NCBI GenBank assembly: GCA_023412435.1 | Contig: JAEYNS010000043.1 | Location: forward strand, 1 to 6,737 | Direction of reading: 5' to 3' | DNA length: 6,737 nucleotides | DNA from: Actinomycetes bacterium | GTDB lineage: Bacteria; Actinomycetota; Actinomycetes; Propionibacteriales; Propionibacteriaceae | Shown here: positions 1 to 6,418 of the stretch, in pieces | Numbering within the stretch: position 1 is the first letter of the stretch | How the letters are laid out: every line of letters starts with the position of its first letter | Made by a program: the position numbers and the translations under genes | Notes under the pieces: model-generated | Database searches by the model: none | Seen by the model: only the letters and a program-made list of their open reading frames with translations | Told to the model about the DNA's origin: nothing

Positions 1-191
1 GCGGGGAGCACCGGTGGCCGGGTCGATCCGGCGCCGGTCGCGGATGGTCGGTCCGGTGGCGGGGCGCTCCTCCGGCGCGGGAGAGGGAGCCCCGGGGGCG
101 GCCGCCTCGGTCGCCCCCGGCGCGTCCGCCGGGACCCCGGGGGCCTGCGGAGCTGCGTCCGGGGTCTCCTGGGGTTCGTTGGTGGGCTCGC

Positions 192-195
<4 letters not shown>
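1..195 (-). CDS. grpE: GrpE, nucleotide exchange factor of DnaK (N-terminal part, cut by window edge)
   Basis: GrpE releases ADP and peptide from DnaK in the cytosolic Hsp70 cycle. Only the first 65 codons lie in the window; the gene runs off the left edge. Reading on the minus strand from a GTG at 195, the protein starts [13 protein letters not shown]. It continues as an Ala/Pro/Gly-rich, probably disordered tail to about residue 48, then reaches [12 protein letters not shown] (about 51-62). From memory this matches the conserved RRIDPETG-type stretch that precedes the coiled coil in actinobacterial GrpE. The coiled coil and beta domain are outside the window, so the assignment rests on this motif plus position directly after dnaK. 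The start is chosen because GTG overlaps the dnaK stop as GTGA, which suggests translational coupling; a weak AAGGAAG lies just upstream (minus strand, 206-200). It is presumably expressed from the HspR-controlled dnaK promoter. Confidence 0.87.
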
Positions 196-2054
<1,859 letters not shown>

Positions 2055-2061
2055 GGTGAAT

Positions 2062-2066
2062 ACCTC
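2062..2066 (-). promoter_or_regulatory. Ribosome binding site of dnaK
   Basis: The minus strand reads GGAGG followed by 8 bases and then ATG. It is a near-perfect Shine-Dalgarno sequence. It fixes the dnaK start at 2054 rather than at the in-frame upstream codons, which would fall inside the operator region. Confidence 0.85.
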
Positions 2067-2085
2067 CATAGAGTCTTGGTTCGCG

Positions 2086-2106
2086 CTTGAGCCTAGCACG
2101 CTCAAT
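2086..2106. promoter_or_regulatory. HAIR operator 1 (HspR binding site, promoter-proximal)
   Basis: The plus strand reads CTTGAGC-N7-GCTCAAT, a 7-7-7 inverted repeat. Six of seven arm pairs are complementary; only the outermost pair is mismatched. The HspR-associated inverted repeat consensus known from Streptomyces and mycobacteria is CTTGAGT-N7-ACTCAAG, so this copy departs from it at one base in the left arm and two in the right. It lies 32 bases upstream of the dnaK ATG and overlaps the candidate -10 box, so bound HspR should block transcription. Identification by pattern is strong; binding is inferred. Confidence 0.88.
2090..2098 (-). promoter_or_regulatory. Candidate dnaK promoter, extended -10 (TGC-TAGGCT)
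   Basis: The minus strand carries TAGGCT (2095-2090), preceded directly by TGC (2098-2096). This fits an extended -10 of the TGN-TANNNT form. Transcription would start near 2083, giving a leader of about 30 bases with the Shine-Dalgarno in it. At 17-base spacing the -35 position holds CTCAAC (2118-2113), a poor match to TTGACA. The promoter is therefore inferred mainly from the -10 and its overlap with both HAIR sites. Confidence 0.45.
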
Positions 2107-2112
2107 CACGGG

Positions 2113-2133
2113 GTTGAGTTCACCAGACTCAAC
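2113..2133. promoter_or_regulatory. HAIR operator 2 (HspR binding site, distal)
   Basis: The plus strand reads GTTGAGT-N7-ACTCAAC, a perfect 7-7-7 inverted repeat. It matches the HAIR consensus except for the outermost base of each arm. Its centre is 27 bases from the centre of operator 1, about two and a half helical turns. It covers the position where the -35 region of the dnaK promoter would fall. The pair fits cooperative or layered repression by HspR. Confidence 0.88.
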
Positions 2134-2163
2134 TATGGGTCGGTTCGGGGTATTCCCTGAGGG

Positions 2164-3087
2164 TCACGCCTGCGGCACCGGCGCGGTCAGCCGGTGGACC
2201 AACCTGACAAGGGTGGGGAACGAGTGCCACAACTGGTGCCCGAGGCCCGGCACGGTGATCGTCGGGCCGGGGATCCCACGGGCCGCGAGCCGGGCGTCCA
2301 GCCGTTCGAAATCGGTACGGCGGCACAGCGAACTGCGCTCCCCGCGGGCCAGCCCGCACCGGGCCAGGTCGACCCGGTCGAGTTCCTCGAGAAGGCCCTC
2401 GCTGGCCAGCACCCGAGCGATCGCGAGCAGGTCCGCCGGGCTGTAGTGGACGGCGGGCTCCGTCCACTGGCGCAGCCGGGCATGCATCACCCACTGGTGG
2501 TGGCGGTTGCTCGCGTGCACCCACGGCAACCGTCCCCAGTCGGCAAGGTTGTCGGCCTGCAGCGTGGTGAGGCCGCGGCGGCTGATCGCCACCGGCTCGA
2601 CCAGGTGCAGCCCTTCGATCGGTCCCCACTCGCCCAGCGCGGGCAGCGCGGCAGTCGCCAGCGAGCAGCCGGTGGAGTAGCCGAGCACCTCCATCACGTC
2701 CGTGTTCGCGACCTCACCGGCACGGAAGGCCTCCGCGAGGTAGGAGAGGTTGAGCTCCGCCCAGGACCCGATCTGCCGGCGGAGCATGTCGCGTCGAACC
2801 GCGCGCGGGATCGGGTCGCGGAACCGGCTCATCCCGGGGATCTCGGTCATCACGACGGTCAGCGAGGTCGCCTGCGCCAGGAACTGGCACTTGGCCACCT
2901 CCCACTCCCCCAGCGGGGTGTTGAACCCGGGGAAGTAGACCAGGACGCCGCGGGAGGCGGCCGGCGTCCCCACCAGCGCGGCCAACCGTGGCAGCCCCTC
3001 GGGGCGCAGCGTCAGCTGTCGCACGGGGATCCCCGGACGGAGCAGCGCAGCCCGGGTGTCCAGTGGCAGTGTGACGGCCTGGCGCAC
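2164..3087 (-). CDS. Alpha/beta hydrolase-fold protein of unknown substrate
   Basis: A 307-aa protein with the layout of an alpha/beta hydrolase. VLVYFPGFNTP (48-58) is a strand followed by an oxyanion-hole-type PGF turn. VLGYSTGCSLA (134-144) holds the nucleophile elbow G-Y-S-T-G, with Ser138 as likely nucleophile. VPGLGHQLWHSF (279-290) supplies the catalytic His284 near the C-terminus. The acid residue is less certain; Asp259 in RRTDFERL is well placed. The segment at about 84-112 (IPGMSRFRDPIP onward) may form part of a cap. No signal peptide or membrane segment is visible, so it is probably cytosolic. The GTG at 3087 is chosen because AGGAGG lies 4 bases upstream and no better start is near. 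It lies upstream of dnaK on the same strand with 109 bases between, but dnaK has its own promoter. Esterase, lipase and peptidase roles are all possible. Confidence 0.85.
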   Translation of the reverse strand: MRQAVTLPLDTRAALLRPGIPVRQLTLRPEGLPRLAALVGTPAASRGVLVYFPGFNTPLGEWEVAKCQFLAQATSLTVVMTEIPGMSRFRDPIPRAVRRDMLRRQIGSWAELNLSYLAEAFRAGEVANTDVMEVLGYSTGCSLATAALPALGEWGPIEGLHLVEPVAISRRGLTTLQADNLADWGRLPWVHASNRHHQWVMHARLRQWTEPAVHYSPADLLAIARVLASEGLLEELDRVDLARCGLARGERSSLCRRTDFERLDARLAARGIPGPTITVPGLGHQLWHSFPTLVRLVHRLTAPVPQA

Positions 3088-3106
3088 GTGTCCTCCTCAG
3101 CTCCCG

Positions 3107-3112
3107 ATCGTA
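3107..3112 (-). promoter_or_regulatory. Candidate -10 box for the alpha/beta hydrolase gene (TACGAT)
   Basis: TACGAT on the minus strand matches the actinobacterial TANNNT -10. It would start transcription near 3099, about a dozen bases before the GTG and just ahead of the AGGAGG ribosome binding site (3097-3092). No clear -35 is visible at 17 or 18 bases spacing. A 19-base inverted repeat lies immediately upstream of it. Confidence 0.4.
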
Positions 3113-3113
3113 G

Positions 3114-3132
3114 CCGGGCTGCCGGAGCCCGG
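3114..3132. repeat. Perfect inverted repeat in the hydrolase/HAD divergent promoter region
   Basis: CCGGGCT-GCCGG-AGCCCGG: perfect 7-base arms around a 5-base centre. It sits between the candidate -10 of the minus-strand hydrolase gene and where its -35 would be, and upstream of the plus-strand HAD gene. It could be an operator for a dimeric regulator, or a small hairpin in the HAD leader. No T-run follows it, so it is not a standard terminator. Confidence 0.4.
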
Positions 3133-3139
3133 TTCGTTC

Positions 3140-3157
3140 CGGAGGCGCCGGAGGCGC
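3140..3157 (+). repeat. Tandem 9-base duplication carrying two Shine-Dalgarno sequences
   Basis: CGGAGGCGC occurs twice in a row, at 3140-3148 and 3149-3157, so GGAGG occurs twice upstream of the HAD gene. The second GGAGG (3150-3154) is 7 bases from the ATG at 3162. This favours that start over the in-frame ATG at 3171, where the spacing would be 16 bases. Confidence 0.6.
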
Positions 3158-3161
3158 AAGA

Positions 3162-3833
3162 ATGGCTGCCATGACGCGCGCTGTCGTTTTAGACCTTGAT
3201 GGCACCCTGACCGACACCGAAACCCTCTGGGACGGGATCAGGCGCGGCCTGGCGGCCGACGCGGGGCTGCCCTGGCCAGACGATGCCAGCACGCGCATGA
3301 TGGGCATGTCCACCCAGCAGTGGTCGGCCTACCTCGTCGAGGACGTAGGTCTGCCCGGCAGTCCACCCGAGGTGGCTGCCCGCACCATCGGGGCGATGCG
3401 GCAGCACTATCGCGACGGAGTCGACCTGCTTCCCGGTGCCCCCGACGTGGTCCGCCGGCTCGGCGCGGTCTGGCCGCTGGGGGTCGCCAGCTCGTCGCCA
3501 CGCGTGCTGATCGACGCCGCCCTCGAGGCGATGGACGTGGCCGACCTGGTCGCCGCCTCCGTCTCGACCGAGGAGACCGGACACGGCAAGCCCGCGCCCG
3601 ACGTCTACCTCGAGGTGTGCCGGCGGCTCGGCGTCGCCCCGCAGGACGCCGTAGCCATCGAGGACTCCCCCGCAGGGATCCGGTCGGCGCAGGCCGCCGG
3701 GATGAGGCTGATCGTCGTCCCGCCCCGGTTCCATCCGCCCACCCCCGACGTCCTCGCCCTGGCCGACGTGGTCGTCGCGACGCTGGACGAGATCACGGTC
3801 GAGCTGGTCGAAGACCTGCTGGGGGGCCGCTGA
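3162..3833 (+). CDS. HAD-superfamily phosphatase/phosphomutase, beta-phosphoglucomutase-like
   Basis: A 223-aa cytosolic hydrolase of HAD subfamily I. All four motifs are present: motif I DLDGT (11-15), with Asp11 as nucleophile and Asp13 as general acid/base; motif II VASSSP (108-113), Ser110 or a neighbour binding phosphate; motif III Lys143 in GKPAPDVY; and motif IV EDSPAG (167-172) for Mg2+ binding. The helical segment between motifs I and II (about 20-90) is a C1-type cap as in beta-phosphoglucomutase and sugar-phosphate phosphatases. The exact substrate cannot be read from the sequence. The ATG at 3162 is chosen for its GGAGG spacing. A rare TTA codon (residue 10) lies in an AT-rich patch right at motif I. 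The stop is 2 bases before the proline dehydrogenase start, so the two are probably one operon, though no biochemical link between them is obvious. Confidence 0.93.
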   Translation: MAAMTRAVVLDLDGTLTDTETLWDGIRRGLAADAGLPWPDDASTRMMGMSTQQWSAYLVEDVGLPGSPPEVAARTIGAMRQHYRDGVDLLPGAPDVVRRLGAVWPLGVASSSPRVLIDAALEAMDVADLVAASVSTEETGHGKPAPDVYLEVCRRLGVAPQDAVAIEDSPAGIRSAQAAGMRLIVVPPRFHPPTPDVLALADVVVATLDEITVELVEDLLGGR

Positions 3834-3835
3834 CC

Positions 3836-4759
3836 ATGCTGCGCTCCCTGCTGCTGGGCGCCGCCCGCAACGAACGCCTCCGTGCCCTGGCCACCGCCTT
3901 CCCTCCCACCCGCGCGGTGGTCAGCAGGTTCATCGCCGGTGAACAGGTCGCCGACGGCCTGACCGCCGCGCAGCGGTTGGCCGACGACGGGCTCTACGCC
4001 ACGATCGACGTCCTGGGCGAGGACACCACCGTGCCGGAGCAGGCCGAGGCCGCGACCCGGGCCTATCTCGACCTGCTGGCCGGGATCCCCGCCGCCGGGC
4101 TGGTCGGGTCGGTGGACGTGTCGCTCAAGCTCACCTCGCTCGGCGCGGCGCTGCCCGGCGGCGATGCCGTCGCCTACACCAACGCACGCCGGATCTGCGA
4201 GGCTGCGGCCTCGGTCGGCGCCACCGTCACCGTCGACGCCGAGGACCACACCACCATCGACCGGATGCACGCCGTGGTCGAGCAGTTGCGGATCGACTTC
4301 CCCGGCGTCGGGCTCGTCCTGCAGGCAATGCTGCACCGGACCGCCGCCGACGCCGAGGTCTTCGCCGGCGCGGGTTCCCGCGTCCGGTTGTGCAAGGGCG
4401 CCTACGACGAGCCGGCGGAGGTGGCGCTGCGGGAGCGGACGGCGATCAGCGCTGCCTATGTGGCCGCCGCCCGGACGCTGTTCCTCGGCAAGGGCTACCC
4501 GATGATCGCCACCCACGACCCCGAGATGATCGCCGCCACGCTCGCGCTGGCCGAGGAGGCCGGGCGCCAGCCCGGGGACTACGAGTTCCAGATGCTGTAC
4601 GGCATCCGCACCGACGAGCAGCGCCGGCTGGCCGCGGCAGGTCACCGGGTGCGGGTGTACGTGCCGTGCGGCACCGACTGGTGGGGGTACTTCGTGCGTC
4701 GGCTCGCCGAACGTCCGGCGAACCTGTGGTTCTTCCTGCGGGCCCTGGTCGGCCGCTGA
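3836..4759 (+). CDS. putB: Proline dehydrogenase (monofunctional, FAD-dependent)
   Basis: Oxidises L-proline to delta-1-pyrroline-5-carboxylate, passing electrons through FAD to the respiratory quinone pool at the membrane. At 307 aa it has the usual size of the monofunctional bacterial enzyme rather than bifunctional PutA. The TIM-barrel landmarks are all present: SLKLTSLG (96-103), DAED (134-137), LQAML (162-166), RLCKGAY (184-190), THD (226-228), EFQMLYGI (250-257) and the substrate-binding C-terminal block beginning RVYVPCGTDWWGYF, with RRL following (273-290). No signal peptide is seen. The ATG at 3836 follows the HAD stop by 2 bases, with a G6 run upstream as a weak ribosome binding site, so translational coupling is likely. 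In many actinobacteria this gene adjoins P5C dehydrogenase; here the next gene is the convergent metB, and the partner is absent from the window. The two stop codons abut exactly. Confidence 0.96.
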   Translation: MLRSLLLGAARNERLRALATAFPPTRAVVSRFIAGEQVADGLTAAQRLADDGLYATIDVLGEDTTVPEQAEAATRAYLDLLAGIPAAGLVGSVDVSLKLTSLGAALPGGDAVAYTNARRICEAAASVGATVTVDAEDHTTIDRMHAVVEQLRIDFPGVGLVLQAMLHRTAADAEVFAGAGSRVRLCKGAYDEPAEVALRERTAISAAYVAAARTLFLGKGYPMIATHDPEMIAATLALAEEAGRQPGDYEFQMLYGIRTDEQRRLAAAGHRVRVYVPCGTDWWGYFVRRLAERPANLWFFLRALVGR

Positions 4760-4762
4760 TCA
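4757..4762. other. Abutting convergent stop codons (TGATCA palindrome)
   Basis: The plus-strand TGA of proline dehydrogenase (4757-4759) and the minus-strand TGA of metB (4762-4760) sit back to back in TGATCA, with no base between the two reading frames. There is no room for an intergenic terminator, and no hairpin with a T-run is visible on either side. The transcripts from the two sides probably overlap inside the opposite gene. Confidence 0.9.
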
Positions 4763-5920
4763 GGCCGAGGCCGCCCTGGCCAGGCCCGCCGCCAGGTCCG
4801 CGATCAGGTCACCTGCGTCCTCCACGCCGATACTGAGCCGCAGCAGGCCGTCGGTGATCCCCGCGGCCTGGCGGGCCTGGACCGGCATCGCGGCGTGGGT
4901 CATGGTGGCCGGGTGGGAGACCAGCGACTCCACCCCGCCCAGCGACTCGGCCAGGCAGAAGCAGGTCAGCCCCTCCACCAGCGCCTTCACCTGGGCCAGT
5001 CCCGCGACCTCGAAGCTCACGATGGCGCCGAACCCGTCCTGCTGGGCGGCGGCCAGCCGGTGGCCCGGGTGCTCGGACGAGCCCGGGTAGTACACCGCGT
5101 GGACGGCCGGGTGGGCAGCCAGCATCGCGGCCACCCTCGCGGCGTTGGCCTGGGCCTTCTCCATCCGCAGGTGCAGGGTGCGCAGGCCGCGCAGGGTGAG
5201 GTAGGAGTCGAACGCGCCACCGGTCAGGCCCAGGCAGTTCGCCCACCACGCGAGGTCGGCGTGCCGGCCGTCGTCGGCGGCCACCACCGCGCCGCCCACG
5301 ACGTCGCTGTGGCCGTTGATGTACTTGGTGGTGGAGTGCACCACGACGTCGACCCCGAGCGCGAGCGGCCGCTGCACCACCGGGGAGCAGAAGGTGTTGT
5401 CGGCCACCACCAGCGCGCCGGCGGCGTGGCCGGCCGCGGCGACCGCGGCGATGTCGGTGATCCGCAGCAGCGGGTTGGACGGCGTCTCGATCCACACGAG
5501 GTCGGCGGGACTGGCCAGGGCCGTCGCCACGGCGGCCGGGTCGCTGAGGTCGACCAGCTCCAGCCGGAGCGCCTCCCGCCGGGCCAGGGCGTCCAGCAGG
5601 CGCCAGGTGCCGCCGTAGCAGTCGAACGGGGCTACCACCCGTCCGCCCGGCTTCACCAGCGCGTGGACGGCGGTCGTCACCGCACCCATCCCGGACGCGG
5701 TGACCACGGCCCCCACCCCGCCCTCGAGATCGGCCAGCGCATCGGCCAGGATCGAGCGGGTCGGGTTGCCGGACCTGCTGTAGTCGTAGGGGCCGGGCTC
5801 CCCGAAGCCGCCGAAGGCGTAGGTGGCCGAGAGATGCAGGGGCGGCACCACAGCCCGGAACTGCGGATCGCTGGTGAGGCCCGCCCTCACAGCGCGAGTC
5901 GGGGGCGTGGACTCGGTCAT
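4760..5920 (-). CDS. metB: Cystathionine gamma-synthase (PLP-dependent trans-sulfuration enzyme)
   Basis: Joins an activated homoserine (O-succinyl or O-acetyl) with cysteine to give cystathionine in methionine synthesis; cytosolic, normally a homotetramer. The protein is 386 aa, the usual size. Features seen: YSRSGNPTR (47-55), which binds PLP phosphate of the partner subunit; DCYGG (100-104), with Tyr102 stacking on PLP; ETPSNPLL (145-152); ADNTF (173-177), with Asp174 at the ring nitrogen; and HSTTKYINGHSD (195-206), with Lys199 as the Schiff-base lysine. LAESLGGVESL (323-333) and Arg361 bind the substrate carboxylate. From memory, segments such as VVPPLHLSATY, LAWWAN and TGGAFDSY match Escherichia coli MetB more closely than Mycobacterium MetB. 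Gamma-lyase or O-acylhomoserine sulfhydrylase activity cannot be excluded by motifs alone. The ATG at 5920 is preferred over one at 5953 because homology starts there and a -10 box lies just upstream. No good Shine-Dalgarno is present. Confidence 0.9.
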   Translation of the reverse strand: MTESTPPTRAVRAGLTSDPQFRAVVPPLHLSATYAFGGFGEPGPYDYSRSGNPTRSILADALADLEGGVGAVVTASGMGAVTTAVHALVKPGGRVVAPFDCYGGTWRLLDALARREALRLELVDLSDPAAVATALASPADLVWIETPSNPLLRITDIAAVAAAGHAAGALVVADNTFCSPVVQRPLALGVDVVVHSTTKYINGHSDVVGGAVVAADDGRHADLAWWANCLGLTGGAFDSYLTLRGLRTLHLRMEKAQANAARVAAMLAAHPAVHAVYYPGSSEHPGHRLAAAQQDGFGAIVSFEVAGLAQVKALVEGLTCFCLAESLGGVESLVSHPATMTHAAMPVQARQAAGITDGLLRLSIGVEDAGDLIADLAAGLARAASA

Positions 5921-5928
5921 GGTTGCTG

Positions 5929-5934
5929 ACCCTA
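5929..5934 (-). promoter_or_regulatory. Candidate -10 box of metB (TAGGGT), near-leaderless
   Basis: The minus strand reads TAGGGT, then 8 bases, then the metB ATG. A start about 7-8 bases past the box falls on or next to the A of ATG, giving a leaderless or nearly leaderless mRNA. This fits the lack of a convincing ribosome binding site. No clear -35 is seen. Confidence 0.4.
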
Positions 5935-5937
5935 ACA

Positions 5938-5956
5938 CCGGTGAACAGGTCACTGG
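5938..5956. promoter_or_regulatory. Imperfect inverted repeat between divergent metB and CBS genes, possible operator
   Basis: CCGGTGA-N5-TCACTGG: 7-base arms with one mismatched pair around 5 bases. It lies just upstream of the metB -10 box and where the -35 of the CBS gene would fall, so a bound dimer could affect both promoters. It overlaps the 8-base palindrome CACCGGTG (5936-5943). The regulator is unknown. Confidence 0.3.
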
Positions 5957-5976
5957 CGTGCCGCCCGGGGCGCGGG

Positions 5977-5982
5977 TACCGT
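5977..5982 (+). promoter_or_regulatory. Candidate -10 box of the CBS-domain gene (TACCGT), leaderless
   Basis: TACCGT is followed by exactly 6 bases and then the ATG at 5989. This places the expected transcription start on the A of the start codon. TANNNT boxes at this distance are the usual mark of leaderless actinobacterial genes. No Shine-Dalgarno is visible upstream of the ATG. Confidence 0.5.
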
Positions 5983-5988
5983 CAGCCC

Positions 5989-6417
5989 ATGAAGATCGAA
6001 GATGTGGTCCGCGCCAAGGGCACCGACGTCGTCACCATCGAGCCGTCGGCCACCGTCAAGCAACTCGTCGACCTGCTCGCCGAACACAACATCGGTGCGG
6101 TCGTCGTGAGCTCCGACGGTCGCCACATCGACGGCATCGTGAGTGAGCGGGACGTGGTGCGGCGGCTGGCCTCGGCCGGCGGCAGGGTGCTGGACGCCGA
6201 GGTCGCCGACATCATGACGAAGACCGTGAAGACCTGCGCGCCCGCCGACTCGATCGAGGACACCGCCCGCGAGATGACCTACTCGCGGATCCGGCATATG
6301 CCCGTGGTGATTGACGGCGAGCTGCGGGCCCTGGTCTCCATCGGCGACGTCGTGAAGTACCGGATCGACCAGCTCACCGACGAGCGGAACCACCTGCTGG
6401 GCTACCTGCACACCTGA
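5989..6417 (+). CDS. Two-CBS-domain protein (stand-alone CBS pair)
   Basis: A 142-aa protein made almost entirely of a tandem CBS pair (Bateman module), which in this family senses adenine nucleotides or similar ligands. CBS1 spans about 10-62, including VVTIEPSATVKQLVDLL, HNIGAVVV and GIVSERDVVRR (49-59). CBS2 spans about 75-127, including IMTKTVKTCAPADSIED, RIRHMPVV (101-108) and ALVSIGDVVKYR (114-125). A short C-terminal helix, QLTDERNHLLGYL (128-140), closes the protein; this tail is common in stand-alone bacterial CBS proteins. No enzyme domain, signal peptide or membrane segment is present, so it is probably a soluble regulator. Its size resembles mycobacterial Hrp1, but I see no specific similarity that would make it that protein. 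The ATG at 5989 is chosen because CBS homology starts there and the leaderless-type -10 sits 6 bases before it; an in-frame GTG at 5941 lacks support. It is 1 base from the next gene. Confidence 0.93.
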   Translation: MKIEDVVRAKGTDVVTIEPSATVKQLVDLLAEHNIGAVVVSSDGRHIDGIVSERDVVRRLASAGGRVLDAEVADIMTKTVKTCAPADSIEDTAREMTYSRIRHMPVVIDGELRALVSIGDVVKYRIDQLTDERNHLLGYLHT

Positions 6418-6418
6418 C

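Noticed and set aside
2055..2105. A longer DnaK start at 2105, adding 17 residues.
   Set aside because: The added residues have no counterpart in DnaK and would lie over the operator and promoter. The ATG at 2054 has a strong ribosome binding site.
2134..2163. A possible terminator between the hydrolase stop and the dnaK operators.
   Set aside because: Only very short symmetric stretches such as CCCTGAGGG are present, with no stable stem and no T-run.
3320..3835. An N-terminal extension of proline dehydrogenase by 172 codons through the HAD gene.
   Set aside because: The extension is an Arg/Pro-rich out-of-frame reading of the HAD gene. Family similarity begins at the ATG at 3836.
3605..4645. 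A 346-codon minus-strand frame opposite the HAD and proline dehydrogenase genes.
   Set aside because: It is a shadow of two confidently identified genes, is rich in Gly/Asp/Arg/His/Gln, shows no motif, and crosses the boundary between them.
4895..5929. A 344-codon plus-strand frame opposite metB.
   Set aside because: It is a composition-driven antisense frame over a clear PLP enzyme, with no domain or start signal.
5923..5988. An upstream start (5923 or GTG 5941) for the CBS protein.
   Set aside because: The added residues are not CBS-like and have no ribosome binding site; the -10 box lies within this stretch.
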